Positions 25,854 through 35,599 are shown, counted from the first letter of the stretch. The stretch: DNA of 64,000 bases from an uncultured Lachnospiraceae bacterium (GCA_947177165.1 CAMWTP010000014.1:25443-89442); one strand, 5' to 3'. Program-made: numbers and translations. The notes: generated from the sequence alone by a model not told the origin.

Positions 25854-25872
25854 ATACTATAATTTATAGTAT
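25854..25872. promoter_or_regulatory. Operator palindrome 2 (PadR candidate)
   Basis: ATACTATAATTTATAGTAT, a perfect 9-1-9 palindrome, the same sequence as operator 1 apart from the central base, with centres 38 bp apart. Two sites between divergent genes fit joint control of MATE and padR. Confidence 0.75.
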
Positions 25873-25937
25873 CTGTCAAGAAAAATAAAGCAACCACATT
25901 CAAACAGATACGATTCAAACAGACAGGGAGGTTTTCG

Positions 25938-26459
25938 ATGGCGACTATTGATTTAATTGTATTGGGAATTTTGAAAAAGGAACCGATGAGTGCATACGAT
26001 ATCCAAAAGTTGGTGGAATACCGCAATATATCAAAATGGGTAAAGATCAGCACGCCCTCCATCTACAAAAAAGTCCTTCAATTGGAAGAAAAGGGACTGA
26101 TCAAAAGTCATACTGTAAAAGAAGGGAAAATGCCGGAAAAGGCGGTCTATTCCTTAACCGGACATGGTGAGCAGGAATTTGAGAGACTGATGCTGGAAAT
26201 TTCAGCAAAGTCTGTCAATATCTACCTGGACTTTAACGCTGTCATTGTCAATCTGGAAAGTCTGTCACCCGAGAAGCAAAAAACATGTCTGGCTGAAATC
26301 GGGCGGAATATAAGACAGCTGAAAGCATATATTGAAGAAAATATTCAAGTAAAAGAAGCGTTACCAGAAATTCCCGAAACGGCAAAAGCCGTCTTAAAAC
26401 AGCAGCTTGTCCTCGCGCAGGCCATTGAGGACTGGCTGACGACTGTTCACATCTGTTAG
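25938..26459 (+). CDS. PadR family transcriptional regulator
   Basis: 173 residues. The winged helix (1-85) has the PadR hallmark I-V-L-G-I-L, Y-D-I-Q-K-L-V-E and T-P-S-I-Y-K-K-V-L-Q-L-E-E-K-G-L-I. A C-terminal helical dimerisation arm (Vir_act_alpha_C-like) follows. PadR proteins repress efflux genes until a toxic ligand binds, which fits the divergent MATE gene. GGGAGG lies 8 nt before ATG. Confidence 0.93.
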   Translation: MATIDLIVLGILKKEPMSAYDIQKLVEYRNISKWVKISTPSIYKKVLQLEEKGLIKSHTVKEGKMPEKAVYSLTGHGEQEFERLMLEISAKSVNIYLDFNAVIVNLESLSPEKQKTCLAEIGRNIRQLKAYIEENIQVKEALPEIPETAKAVLKQQLVLAQAIEDWLTTVHIC

Positions 26460-26620
26460 GAACTAGTATAAAGGAATTAATTCCTGTTGAAAACTTTACT
26501 GATTTTGTGTACACTGTAATTGTAACTAAGAAATTGTATAAATAGCACAAAAATATCCCCTTTGGAAAAATACTTCATTATTGTTTTGGCTGCGGGGGAC
26601 ATCTGAAGGGAGATTACGAG

Positions 26621-28303
26621 ATGAAAAAAGCACTAAGCCAGTCCTTACTTACATTTATTTTAAACGGCATTTCCATTCTATCGCTGATTTTTTTGACGTT
26701 ATGCCTGTTTGCCTACAGAAATGTGAATACACAGCTCAACCTTGCCAACGAGGAGCGGTTTGCCCTGACCTACAATGCAAACCTTTTTATGGATGGTTCC
26801 TCCTACCTGACAAACGAGGTGCGCGCATTTGCCGCGACAGGTCTTCAGGAGCATTATGACAATTACTGGAATGAGGTCAACACCCTGAAAAACCGCGACA
26901 AAGGCGTTGCTGCAATGCAGGCGATCGGTATCACCTCTGCGGAGCAGCAGATGATCGATGACATGTCTGCGCTCTCAAACCAGCTGGTTCCATTGGAGGA
27001 TGAGGCGATGAAACATGTGCAGGAGGGAAATAATGCCGCCGCAATCGATTATGTATATGGAAAGGATTACAGTGATTCCATTGCCCAGATCAACGCCTTG
27101 AAGGAACAGTTTTTGTCGGCGCTGGATACCCGCACATCCGAACGGCTTGAGAGTCTGATGCAGGAATCTACTCATATCAGAATGCGAATGATTCTGGCGC
27201 TCGTCATAGTTGAAATCATGCTGCTGCTCAATATCCTGCTCGTCCGGCTGAAAGTACTGCGCCCCATCATGTCAGTCAGAAAACAGATGCGGGAAATCTC
27301 GCAGGGAAATCTTTCCGCAGAATTTGAGCTGCGCCCCGATACTTCGGAGATTGGCACGCTTGTAGCCTCGATTCATGAGACGAAACGTGAACTGAAAAAA
27401 TATATCAGTGACATCAACACAACACTGACACAGATGGCGCAGGGAAATATGGATCTGACGATCGGAAGCGATTACCGCGGTGAATTTCTGCCGATTCAGC
27501 GCGCGATGGGACAGATACTCGATTCGCTGAATGATGCGCTGTCCCAGATTAACAGAACCTCGGAACAGGTGTCAGAAGAATCCAGCAAAATGTCAACAAG
27601 CGCGCAGAGCCTGGCAGACGGTGCCACGGAACAGGCCGCTGCAGTCGAAGAACTCTCTGCAAGCATCCTGGAAATCTCAAAGCAGGTTAACAATACCTCC
27701 TCCGATGCAGACACTGCCAACAAAGTATCCGAAGAATCCATGAGGCACCTGACGCTGTGCAACGAGAAAATGGAGGCCCTGAGCGCAGCGATTGATGCAA
27801 TCTCGAATTCCTCCCGCCAGATCGGAGGCATTACAAAAGCCATCCAGGATATTTCCCTCCAGACCAACATCCTTGCGCTGAACGCCTCTGTGGAAGCTGC
27901 ACGCGCGGGCGAGGCCGGAAAAGGCTTTGCCGTTGTGGCAGGTGAAGTGCAAAGCCTGGCAAACAAGAGCGCTGAATCCGCGAAAAATATTTCTGCACTG
28001 ATTGAAAACTCGATCAAACAGGTGCAAAACGGCGCTGCCCTGTCCGTCGAAACCATGAATGCGCTGACACAGGTAATCTCCAGCGGGGAGCAGTCCGCAG
28101 CAATGATTGAGCGGATTGCCTCATCAGCGACGCAGCAGGCTGAATCCTTGGAGCAGGTGACACAGGGTATGAACCAAATATCCGATGTGGTGCAGACAAA
28201 CGCCTCAACCGCAGAAGATTCCGCCTCATCCGCACAAAAACTGCGGGGCGATGCCGAGGCTCTGCGGGTTGCCGTACATAAGTTCCATCTGCGCAGAAGA
28301 TAA
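26621..28303 (+). CDS. Methyl-accepting chemotaxis protein with four-helix-bundle-type sensor
   Basis: 560 residues. A membrane helix at about 13-35, an all-helical extracellular region (36-187) of the 4HB_MCP type, and a second membrane helix near 188-208. The HAMP domain contains [11 protein letters not shown]. The signalling hairpin has [20 protein letters not shown], with Ser where Ala is usual. It ends in a basic H-L-R-R-R without a CheR-binding pentapeptide. GGGAG with 8 nt spacing before ATG. Orphan receptor, unlike the Cache-type receptor at 4865 in its sensor part. Confidence 0.95.
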   Translation: MKKALSQSLLTFILNGISILSLIFLTLCLFAYRNVNTQLNLANEERFALTYNANLFMDGSSYLTNEVRAFAATGLQEHYDNYWNEVNTLKNRDKGVAAMQAIGITSAEQQMIDDMSALSNQLVPLEDEAMKHVQEGNNAAAIDYVYGKDYSDSIAQINALKEQFLSALDTRTSERLESLMQESTHIRMRMILALVIVEIMLLLNILLVRLKVLRPIMSVRKQMREISQGNLSAEFELRPDTSEIGTLVASIHETKRELKKYISDINTTLTQMAQGNMDLTIGSDYRGEFLPIQRAMGQILDSLNDALSQINRTSEQVSEESSKMSTSAQSLADGATEQAAAVEELSASILEISKQVNNTSSDADTANKVSEESMRHLTLCNEKMEALSAAIDAISNSSRQIGGITKAIQDISLQTNILALNASVEAARAGEAGKGFAVVAGEVQSLANKSAESAKNISALIENSIKQVQNGAALSVETMNALTQVISSGEQSAAMIERIASSATQQAESLEQVTQGMNQISDVVQTNASTAEDSASSAQKLRGDAEALRVAVHKFHLRRR

Positions 28304-28318
28304 TCGTATGACTTTAAT

Positions 28319-28363
28319 CCCCGGAATAGCACGTAACACTTATAATCTTACGTGATTCCGGGG
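28319..28363. terminator. Terminator between convergent genes
   Basis: CCCCGGAATAGCACGTAA pairs with TTACGTGATTCCGGGG with small bulges around an AT-rich loop. Long stem, weak T-run. Confidence 0.7.
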
Positions 28364-28407
28364 ATTTGACTCTATCCTGTGATGCAATTTATTCCTGCCG
28401 CAGTCTT

Positions 28408-29193
28408 TTATAAAATATCATCAATGTCATAGTTCTTCGACTGAACAATCGTGACATTTCCCTGAAATACTTCATTCATCAGGAAATGCTCCAACGCCTT
28501 CCGTCTCTCCAGATGCCTGACCAGACCCTCCATTCCTCTCAAAGCATGCTGCTTTCCGTAAGGCGACTCCTCCAGATACCGAATCATCAATGGAAACCAT
28601 AATTCATTTCCCTGATCGTCGGACCGCTCCTTTTTGATGACCTCGAGCGTGCCAGATATATCCGCGGCATCCAGATATACAATCTGATAGGGTTTATCCG
28701 CAAGAACACGCTCCAATTTCTGATAAAAACGAAGTATTTCATCGTCTGTCATCATGAGATACAACATCTGATTCTCAATGATATTCTGAAAGACAGAACA
28801 CTCAAAAATCTGTCCCTCTCCGTCCCATCTCCTGAAACGCTCCAAAATCACCTCTTCAAAAGAATCCTTGTCCAGATTGCCGTTATAGATTTCATATCTT
28901 TCCAGATCTTTGTGAAAACCGGGTACATCCGTCAAGATCTGTGTGTAACAGATGATCTTGTGCGCTCTTTCCGTGACGGTTTTCTCCCTGATCTCCGACG
29001 TTATCGACGGATAGTCAGCCAGCACCTTGCGGTACTGCTCCTCTGTGACATATGCGCACCACGCCAGTTCGACCGGCGAATAATCTCCCTCGCGGAAAAC
29101 CTTATAGTCTGTAAACTTATCTGAGAGCCGCTGCACAAATGTCGATTTCCCCGCCCCCTGCAGACCTTCAATAAAATAGTTTGTTCTCCCCAC
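28408..29193 (-). CDS. P-loop kinase-like protein
   Basis: About 261 residues. P-loop E-G-L-Q-G-A-G-K-S-T lies near the N-terminus, as in deoxynucleoside and thymidylate kinases; F-R-E-G-D-Y follows, and E-C-S-V-F-Q-N near residue 140. It likely phosphorylates a small molecule or nucleoside, but the substrate is not clear. No ATG precedes the P-loop. The GTG at 29193 (AGGA 5 nt upstream) is preferred over a TTG at 29220, which lies inside the 3' end of the broken AraC gene. Confidence 0.8.
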   Translation of the reverse strand: MGRTNYFIEGLQGAGKSTFVQRLSDKFTDYKVFREGDYSPVELAWCAYVTEEQYRKVLADYPSITSEIREKTVTERAHKIICYTQILTDVPGFHKDLERYEIYNGNLDKDSFEEVILERFRRWDGEGQIFECSVFQNIIENQMLYLMMTDDEILRFYQKLERVLADKPYQIVYLDAADISGTLEVIKKERSDDQGNELWFPLMIRYLEESPYGKQHALRGMEGLVRHLERRKALEHFLMNEVFQGNVTIVQSKNYDIDDIL

Positions 29194-29195
29194 TG

Positions 29196-29589
29196 CTATC
29201 CTGTCTCCTTCCCCAGACAACTCCTCCGAAACTCCGAGGGCGTCATATGCATATATTTCCGAAATGTGCGATTGTAATAGCTGATGTTGTTAAAACCGGA
29301 TTTCATGGCAAAGTCTTCGATATCGTTCACAGGTCAAGAGGTGAAGCTGATTGGACGGAATGATGCAGATACTATTCTCCCGCACCGGACAGACTGCGCC
29401 GCCCAGATGCACCAACGCCTCCCCCTTTGTGATGACAAGAAACTCAATCTCCTCGTGCCAGTGACAGCCGATGCGCTCCTCGAAGGACCAATCGGGCGAG
29501 ATATCATACAGCATCAGCGGAAACAAGGCATTTCCATGCGGCGTAGTCTCGCGCAGATGGGCGATGTTTTGTGTTGGAATTTTTTTCAT
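29196..29589 (-). pseudogene. AraC family regulator, internally deleted and frameshifted
   Basis: The 5' part encodes a cupin start: M-K-K-I-P-T-Q, C-H-W-H-E-E-I-E-F-L-V-I and I-I-P-S-N-Q-L-H, with GGAGGA before ATG. Near 29325 the sequence jumps, out of frame, to the last HTH: F-A-M-K-S-G-F-N-N-I-S-Y-Y-N-R-T-F-R-K-Y and M-T-P-S-E-F-R-R, ending at 29196. About 150 residues of a normal AraC protein are missing. It would have governed the divergent GH31 gene. Confidence 0.85.
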
Positions 29590-29657
29590 GAGTCCTCCTC
29601 TCAATAAATTTCTCGTAAGCAGAGTTATGTATTTATATGAGCGCGATTAAATTGTTA

Positions 29658-29693
29658 ATATTGTATCAAGATGTGCAAATATTGTTCAAGATG
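29658..29693 (+). promoter_or_regulatory. AraC-type direct-repeat operator at the GH31 promoter
   Basis: ATATTGTATCAAGATG (29658-29673) and ATATTGTTCAAGATG (29679-29693) are direct repeats 21 bp apart. They end 17 bp before a TATAAT box (29711-29716) that has no -35 consensus, the usual layout for an AraC-activated promoter. Confidence 0.65.
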
Positions 29694-29821
29694 AAAACTA
29701 TGACAATCAATATAATACAATTATAGATGGTATTTGCGCAAATTACAACCAGAAACATCCAGTTCAAAGAATTCATAGTTATACGGCTTAATAACTATCA
29801 TCAAAACGGAGGAATCGATTT

Positions 29822-31795
29822 ATGAAATTTTGGAAAGAAAACGAATCACTCATGTGGAAACACCAGTACGAGACTGTGATGATCACACCGTGGGGAAAAA
29901 ATGCACTCCGCATCCGCGCCACAAAGTATCCCGGTTTTACAGCACACGACTGGGCGTTGGAGGAACCGATACCTGACACCGCCGCCGATGTTTCCGTCGA
30001 AATCGGCAAAGATGCTGCTTCCATCACGAACGGGCGGCTCTGCATCAAGATCGATGCTGCGGGCATCATGACCTTCTACCGCGATGGTCAGAAATTTCTG
30101 AAAGAATACCATAGGGATTATGACCAGCCCTCGTGCCGGGAAAGCAGATGCCTCAGAATCCGCGGGCGGGAGTACAAGGCGATTGTCGGCGGCGACTACG
30201 CCATAAAAGTACGCTTTGAGAGCAATGACAGAGAAAAAATCTATGGAATGGGACAGTATCAGCAGCCCTACCTCGACTTAAAAGGCTGCACCTTAGAGCT
30301 TGCCCAGCGCAATTCCCAGATATCCATCCCGTTCGCGGTGTCCAGCCTGGGCTACGGCTTCCTGTGGAATCATCCGGGCGTCGGCAATGTGGTGTTTGGC
30401 AGGAACTATACCGAGTGGGAGGCAAAAGCCGCAAAGCAGCTGGATTACTGGATTACAGCGGATGACACCCCCGCAAAGATTTTGGAGAATTATACAGAAG
30501 TGACGGGAAGAACCCCTATGATTTCCGAGGAGCTCCTGGGGCTCTGGCAGTGCAAACTGCGCTACCGGACACAGGAGGAAGTGCTCGGTGTGGCGAGAAA
30601 ATACAAAGAGCTCGGGATTCCCCTCGACGTGATTGTCATCGACTTTTTCCACTGGACCAGACAGGGTGACTGGAAATTCGACAAAGAATACTGGCCGGAC
30701 CCCAAATCCATGTGCGATGAGCTGCATTCCATGGGAACTAAGGTTGTCGTGTCGGTGTGGCCCACTGTCGACAAAAAGAGTGAAAACTTCGGCGAACTGC
30801 TCGAGCGCGGTCTGCTGATTCAGACAGAGCGCGGCAGCAACCAGACCTACGAATTTCAGGGAGACTGTCTCACAATCGACGTGACCAACCCGGAAGCGCA
30901 AGCGTATCTGTGGGAAAAATGCAGACAAAATTATTATGATTACGGTATCGACATGTTCTGGCTGGACAACGCAGAGCCAGATTACAGCGTCTATGACTAC
31001 GACAACTACCGGTATTATCTGGGCACCGGCCTGGAAGTCAGCAATCTGTATCCGAAACTGTATACAAAGACTTTTTACAAACAGACAAAGGCGCTCTCGC
31101 TCGTGCGCTGCGGCTGGGCTGGAATCCAGAAATATGCATCCCTTCTCTGGTCTGGCGATATCCCGAGCACCTTCGAATCCCTAAGAGACCAGATTAGCGC
31201 CGGACTCAATATGGGGCTTGCCGGAATTCCCTGGTGGACGACCGACATTGGCGGTTTTATGACCGATGACGTGGCAGACGCAGATTTTCGCGAGCTCTTA
31301 CTGCGTTGGTTTGAGTTTGCGGTGTTCAGCCCGATTCTGCGCATGCACGGCGACCGCGGTCCCCATGATATCCCGCCGCTCTCCGACAAAGAATGGGGCG
31401 GCGGAAGCCTGTTCACCGGGCAGTCCAACGAACTCTGGAGCTACGGCGGGGAAGTGTTTGATATCCTGAAAAAACAGCTGGAACTTCGTCTGTCGCTGAA
31501 ACCCTATATCAAAAAGCTGATGCGTGAGGCTTCAGAGACCGGCGCCCCGCTGCTCCGCACAATGTTCTATGAATTTCCCGATGACCCGCACTGCTGGGAA
31601 CTGGACGATCAGTACATGTTCGGAAATCAATACTTAGTCGCCCCTATTCTCCAGTTAGGTCAGCGTGAACGCGAAGTTTATCTGCCAAACGGCAGTTGGA
31701 AGAATCTGTCGGACAACCGGATTTTTGAAGGGAAAAAGACAATTCCCTGCGACGCCCCCTTAGACCTGATTCCGGTATTTGAGCGCTTAGGGTAG
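29822..31795 (+). CDS. Glycoside hydrolase family 31 (alpha-xylosidase/alpha-glucosidase-like)
   Basis: 657 residues, no signal peptide, so cytoplasmic. An N-terminal beta-sandwich (1-200) leads to the GH31 barrel (about 220-560). Seen motifs are G-L-W-Q-C-K-L-R-Y, V-I-V-I-D-F-F-H-W, the nucleophile strand D-M-F-W-L-D-N-A-E-P and the acid/base region R-M-H-G-D-R-G-P-H. A C-terminal beta domain ends the protein. GH31 enzymes of this type release alpha-xylose or alpha-glucose from oligosaccharides by a retaining mechanism; the substrate is inferred only. GGAGGA ribosome site. Its divergent AraC regulator is broken. Confidence 0.93.
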   Translation: MKFWKENESLMWKHQYETVMITPWGKNALRIRATKYPGFTAHDWALEEPIPDTAADVSVEIGKDAASITNGRLCIKIDAAGIMTFYRDGQKFLKEYHRDYDQPSCRESRCLRIRGREYKAIVGGDYAIKVRFESNDREKIYGMGQYQQPYLDLKGCTLELAQRNSQISIPFAVSSLGYGFLWNHPGVGNVVFGRNYTEWEAKAAKQLDYWITADDTPAKILENYTEVTGRTPMISEELLGLWQCKLRYRTQEEVLGVARKYKELGIPLDVIVIDFFHWTRQGDWKFDKEYWPDPKSMCDELHSMGTKVVVSVWPTVDKKSENFGELLERGLLIQTERGSNQTYEFQGDCLTIDVTNPEAQAYLWEKCRQNYYDYGIDMFWLDNAEPDYSVYDYDNYRYYLGTGLEVSNLYPKLYTKTFYKQTKALSLVRCGWAGIQKYASLLWSGDIPSTFESLRDQISAGLNMGLAGIPWWTTDIGGFMTDDVADADFRELLLRWFEFAVFSPILRMHGDRGPHDIPPLSDKEWGGGSLFTGQSNELWSYGGEVFDILKKQLELRLSLKPYIKKLMREASETGAPLLRTMFYEFPDDPHCWELDDQYMFGNQYLVAPILQLGQREREVYLPNGSWKNLSDNRIFEGKKTIPCDAPLDLIPVFERLG

Positions 31796-31820
31796 CCCGC
31801 AGCACACCCGGAAACACAGC

Positions 31821-31868
31821 AAATCCACAACAGGATGAAACCACGGTGCTTCATCTTGTTGTGGATTT
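31821..31868. terminator. Strong bidirectional terminator
   Basis: AAATCCACAACAGGATGAA and TTCATCTTGTTGTGGATTT form a 19-bp stem with one mismatch and a 10-nt loop, between GH31 and the convergent MerR gene. Confidence 0.85.
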
Positions 31869-31903
31869 CCCTTTTCACATGCGTCATTTTATCCGCAAAA
31901 TTC

Positions 31904-32749
31904 TTATGAATAAAACGCCTGTATCGCCTGCCCGATATACGCGGTCACACCGTCGCCGTAGATGCTGTCCTGTACTTTCTGCATCGTTTCGTTGGTCTGA
32001 TAGCTGGCTGCAAGCTCCAGCATCAGAGCGGTGACATCATCCATCTGGTACAGCTGTTTTGCCACGAAATCATACTCACCGACAATCTCTCTCACTTCAA
32101 GCGTATTGACATCTGTCCCCAATTTGGCAGCAAGCTTCTGCATAATTGCGGTGATACGCTTCTGATACGCTGTGATCAGACCTGCATCTGTGGGATTCTT
32201 CTGCGCCTCCATCGCCTTTTCCCTGCTTCCATACCACTTGACAATCTTTGCAAAATTTTCCTGTGCCTCCTGTGACGCCGCGTTTTCCAAAAACTGCCGT
32301 CTCCACTCATCCTCACTTCCATAATGCGAGATGAAAAGTGCTCTCTGTGCCTCGCTGCAATTCTCATACAGCGAGTTCCATATCTCCTCGATCTCGCTCT
32401 TGCCAAACACTTCAAAATCCATCCTGTTCTCTCCTTTCAGAATCTCATCAATGCTTGCGATCAGGCGCTCCATGCGCTCCTTTTTGCTGACAAGCATTTT
32501 GCGCTGCATCTGCAGTATCCCGTCTCGGTCAAATGCCGGATTTTCCATGACAGCCTTGATTTCTTTCAGGGGAATGTCAAACTCCCGGAAAAATAAAATC
32601 TGCCGCAGTGCTTCCAACGCTTTATCGTCATAAAGCCGGTATCCCGCATCACTTTTCTCTGTCGGTGAAAACAGTCCGATCTCATCATAATAGTGAAGTG
32701 TGCGCACGCTAATACCTGTCATGTCTGAAATTTCCTTTACTGTCATCAT
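31904..32749 (-). CDS. MerR family regulator with TipAS-like domain
   Basis: 281 residues. The MerR winged helix (1-70) has V-K-E-I-S-D-M-T-G-I-S-V-R-T-L-H-Y-Y-D and G-Y-R-L-Y. A dimerisation coiled coil follows, then a TipAS-type all-helical domain (about 130-281) that binds thiopeptide-like or other drugs in TipA/SkgA/Mta homologues. These activate multidrug-resistance genes. ATG at 32749 follows GGAGG with 6 nt spacing; a 26-residue upstream extension is spurious. No efflux gene is directly beside it. Confidence 0.93.
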   Translation of the reverse strand: MMTVKEISDMTGISVRTLHYYDEIGLFSPTEKSDAGYRLYDDKALEALRQILFFREFDIPLKEIKAVMENPAFDRDGILQMQRKMLVSKKERMERLIASIDEILKGENRMDFEVFGKSEIEEIWNSLYENCSEAQRALFISHYGSEDEWRRQFLENAASQEAQENFAKIVKWYGSREKAMEAQKNPTDAGLITAYQKRITAIMQKLAAKLGTDVNTLEVREIVGEYDFVAKQLYQMDDVTALMLELAASYQTNETMQKVQDSIYGDGVTAYIGQAIQAFYS

Positions 32750-32895
32750 ATGAATCCTCCATTCTCCCGTATCACGTATTTTCCTACAGCCCCTAACCTG
32801 GACAAGGCAAAAGCAAATATTTGCCATTTGCGCAGGATTTCATTGTTAAGAGCCTAAGGAACCCGGGATACACAACAAAATGATAAAACTGCAAA

Positions 32896-32927
32896 GAAAC
32901 AGCCAAGGTGTACGAACCACCTGTTTC
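32896..32927 (-). terminator. Hairpin after the Uma2 gene
   Basis: GAAACAG and CTGTTTC with inner GGTG/CCAC pairing form a hairpin in the gap below the minus-strand Uma2 gene. The sequence after it on that strand is TTTGCAGTTTT. Confidence 0.5.
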
Positions 32928-33001
32928 TGTCTCCTCACAGTTTCTAAGATACGGTATGACGCTCCGTGAGTGTCAACCCTGTTTTTTTAATTTTTCTGTT
33001 C

Positions 33002-33556
33002 CTATCTTCCAAGATCGAGACTCGCAAAGTCGATATACAGATCCTCATAGATCCCCACCTTGACGATATCCTGGAATGTATATGCATTTACAGCAAATTT
33101 GTCACCGTCCATACTGTACACATGGATTCCGTTGTTTTCCGGATCTACAATCCAGTACTCGCGCACATGTGCGTTACTGTACAAATTCAGTTTTGTAATA
33201 TAATCATTCTTCGGATTGGACGGGGAGGCAATCTCGATAATCCAATCGGGCGCCCCGAGACAGCCGCGGTCGTTTAATTTATCAGGGTCGCAGATGACAG
33301 AGATGTCCGGCTCCAGCACAGTGTCCTCGTTCTCGTCCAGCTGTACACCGAAAGGAGCGGGATATACTTCACATTTTCCGCCTTTGGTCTTGATATAGTT
33401 CAAAATAGCAAAATGCAGTTCTCCTAATATTTTCTGATGAATCCGGCTTGGCGAAGCCATATAGACAATCTCACCGTCAATCAGCTCTGCTCGGATATCG
33501 TCAGGCATATTGTAATAATCCTCGACTGTACAGTATTTTTCCCGTGGTAATCCCAT
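33002..33556 (-). CDS. Uma2 family protein (DUF820, PD-(D/E)XK nuclease fold)
   Basis: 184 residues with the Uma2 signature: Y-Y-N-M-P-D-D-I-R-A-E-L-I-D-G-E-I, H-Q-K-I-L-G-E-L, E-P-D-I-S-V-I and W-I-I-E-I-A-S-P-S-N. The E-P-D and E-I-A-S residues match the restriction-nuclease-like core. Function in this family is unproven. ATG at 33556 has GGAGG 7 nt upstream. Single gene. Confidence 0.93.
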   Translation of the reverse strand: MGLPREKYCTVEDYYNMPDDIRAELIDGEIVYMASPSRIHQKILGELHFAILNYIKTKGGKCEVYPAPFGVQLDENEDTVLEPDISVICDPDKLNDRGCLGAPDWIIEIASPSNPKNDYITKLNLYSNAHVREYWIVDPENNGIHVYSMDGDKFAVNAYTFQDIVKVGIYEDLYIDFASLDLGR

Positions 33557-33627
33557 AATCAATCCTCCGTTCCTATCTTTTCATACAGCATAACACGGTT
33601 TTGACAAAATGAAAAGAAGAAATCCTG

Positions 33628-34092
33628 TCAGCAGCGATGAACATACATCCGCGACAGCTCTGGCTCTCCATCCCCCTGCACCATGCACAGGAATTCCCAT
33701 CCGTAGCGCTCATAGAATGATGTGTGGTCAGTCAGCAAATACAGGGTATCGATTCCCCGCTCCTTCATATCTGTGCAGACAGTATTCAGCAACGCGCCCG
33801 CCACACCCTGTCCTCTCTTCTGCTCCTCCGTGTAGACTGCACAGACATTCGGCGCGAGGTCTTTTCTGTCATGAAAATCATTTTCAATTACCCCCATCCC
33901 GCCGATGATCTGATTCCCTTCCATCGCCAGATACCACTGTGGGACAGCATTTTCCATGGTCAGGCAGTCTTCCATGCTCTCCAAGTACGCCTCCAGCGGA
34001 ATACCCCACTTCTCATGAAACCACTGCGCCGCACGTTCCTTTAACTCTGGTCTGTCCACCATCCAGATTATTTCATGTGCTCTCTGTTCCAT
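33628..34092 (-). CDS. GNAT family N-acetyltransferase
   Basis: 154 residues, single GNAT domain: V-C-A-V-Y-T-E-E-Q-K-R-G-Q-G-V-A-G-A-L-L gives the acetyl-CoA loop, and S-F-Y-E-R-Y-G-W-E-F the C-terminal strand. The substrate is unknown. The ATG overlaps the end of the upstream phosphoesterase gene by 25 bp, so they are probably one operon. GGAGGG before ATG. Confidence 0.92.
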   Translation of the reverse strand: MEQRAHEIIWMVDRPELKERAAQWFHEKWGIPLEAYLESMEDCLTMENAVPQWYLAMEGNQIIGGMGVIENDFHDRKDLAPNVCAVYTEEQKRGQGVAGALLNTVCTDMKERGIDTLYLLTDHTSFYERYGWEFLCMVQGDGEPELSRMYVHRC

Positions 34093-34967
34093 ATGCTCTC
34101 ACTCCCTCCAAACAATTCCTCATGTGCCCTTTTCCAATAGATTTCCGGTATCTCTGGCCAGATGCATTTGCCGGCTGCCCGTTCGCATAATTCCATCGCC
34201 CTGCGCAGCATCTTTCCGAGTGTGACCGTTCCGCCTGTCAGGATTCGCTCTGTTCCCAGCGTCCAGAATGGCGCAATCTCATATAATCCTTTCTCCCACA
34301 TCTCCTCAATGGTGCGCCTGACATCATACTCCAGTGCCACAAACTCCGGTTTCCATTCCCGATTGTCACTGTGCAGAATCATAAAATACGTTTTTGCAGC
34401 CCCATTCTCGTTCAGCGACAATCCGACAGAACCGGGATTCCATACTACTTTGGAATACACTTCTATATTCATTACCTTGTGCGTGTGCCCGCTCACAATG
34501 TATCTCTCGCCAACTTCCGCCAAGATCTCTTTGTTGACGCTCCTTCCCTCGCGGATATCCTCCCGCACATTACGCGGTGAACCGTGGCAAATGCGGATAT
34601 CCTCCATACCGTCTATCCGAATACAGTCCGTTATCGGCAGCGACGACAAAAAAGCCATGTCCTCCTGCGATAACTGCTGGTTTCCATAGCGTATCATTCC
34701 GACAGTACTCGGATAGGCGTCCCACTCCGGGTGTCCCTCCCCCAGACCGGATAACTGATAATCTTCCTTATTTCCCTTTATGATATAGCATGGCTTTCTC
34801 TTCTGCAAATCATACAAAGTGTCCATCACCTGTCTGATTCCGGGAAACTCTCCTACATAGTCTCCCAGAAAGCAATACGCATCAATGTCCTGCTTTTCCA
34901 AATATTCCATACACGTTTCCAGTGCAATGTGATTTCCATGAATATCTGATAACACTGCAATGTTCAT
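34068..34967 (-). CDS. Metallophosphoesterase (YfcE/calcineurin-like)
   Basis: 299 residues. The binuclear-metal motifs are visible: S-D-I-H-G-N-H near residue 7, L-G-D-Y-V-G near 36, G-N-K-E-D near 67, C-H-G-S-P-R near 130 and S-G-H-T-H-K near 170. It would cleave phosphodiesters or phosphomonoesters in the cytoplasm, with no named substrate. It is longer than the usual YfcE fold because of a C-terminal extension of about 90 residues. GGAGGA ribosome site. Confidence 0.92.
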   Translation of the reverse strand: MNIAVLSDIHGNHIALETCMEYLEKQDIDAYCFLGDYVGEFPGIRQVMDTLYDLQKRKPCYIIKGNKEDYQLSGLGEGHPEWDAYPSTVGMIRYGNQQLSQEDMAFLSSLPITDCIRIDGMEDIRICHGSPRNVREDIREGRSVNKEILAEVGERYIVSGHTHKVMNIEVYSKVVWNPGSVGLSLNENGAAKTYFMILHSDNREWKPEFVALEYDVRRTIEEMWEKGLYEIAPFWTLGTERILTGGTVTLGKMLRRAMELCERAAGKCIWPEIPEIYWKRAHEELFGGSESIWNREHMK

Positions 34968-35075
34968 GACGTTTTCCTCCTCCCTGTAATTCTCCGACTA
35001 AATGAGTCAGCCAGCAATGCCCATTACAGTCGTATCAAATCTTTCTTCAGATCAGGTCTGCCGAAGAATTCTTCA

Positions 35076-35135
35076 TCACATCCACAAGCTGACAGCTTTC
35101 TCGAGTTCTTCGTGCGCTTCTGTTATTTTCAACAT
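35076..35135 (-). pseudogene. Nineteen-codon reading frame with a good ribosome site
   Basis: AGAAAGG sits before an ATG that encodes MLKITEAHEELEKAVSLWM and stops. It could be a truncated gene start or a small peptide. The rest of the gap holds nothing I recognise. Confidence 0.25.
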
Positions 35136-35208
35136 TTTAATCCTTTCTGATCACCTGTTCATCCAGTTCCAGTCTGTAATCATGTCACCTTTCCTGACAA
35201 ACTAAAAG

Positions 35209-35538
35209 TTAGACGCCCCTGGATTTTAGGTATCTATCCTCATCTTCTCTCGCCTCAATAAACGCTTTTTCCAAATCAATGTTGTAAAAACTTGCTAATC
35301 GCATTACTTGTGCAATTACATCTGCCATCTCATTTCCTAAACGCTCATTTGTATCGCTTACCTCGCCTTCTAATGCATAATATCTTTCTTTTATCATAAC
35401 CTGCTTTGCGAGTTCGCCGACTTGTTTCGACAGTTCAATCATTGCACCTTCTGCATTCCACTCCTGTAATTCAATCCTATTAAATCTCTTTACAACTTCC
35501 CTGTACATTTCTTCCATTTCTACAAAAGTTTTGCTCAT
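35209..35538 (-). CDS. MazG-like nucleotide pyrophosphohydrolase family protein
   Basis: 109 residues, all helical. The MazG-type pattern is seen as E-L-S-K-Q-V-G-E-L-A-K-Q-V and L-G-N-E-M-A-D-V-I-A-Q-V, where E-x-x-E and E-x-x-D would bind Mg2+. The first motif is degenerate, so it may be a divergent or inactive member. The expected reaction is NTP to NMP plus PPi. ATG at 35538 follows GGAGG with 6 nt spacing. Confidence 0.8.
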   Translation of the reverse strand: MSKTFVEMEEMYREVVKRFNRIELQEWNAEGAMIELSKQVGELAKQVMIKERYYALEGEVSDTNERLGNEMADVIAQVMRLASFYNIDLEKAFIEAREDEDRYLKSRGV

Positions 35539-35599
35539 AAACACCTCCATAATTCCGATTTGTTTTCATCAGGAACATTACTCCAAAAGCACGCAAAAA

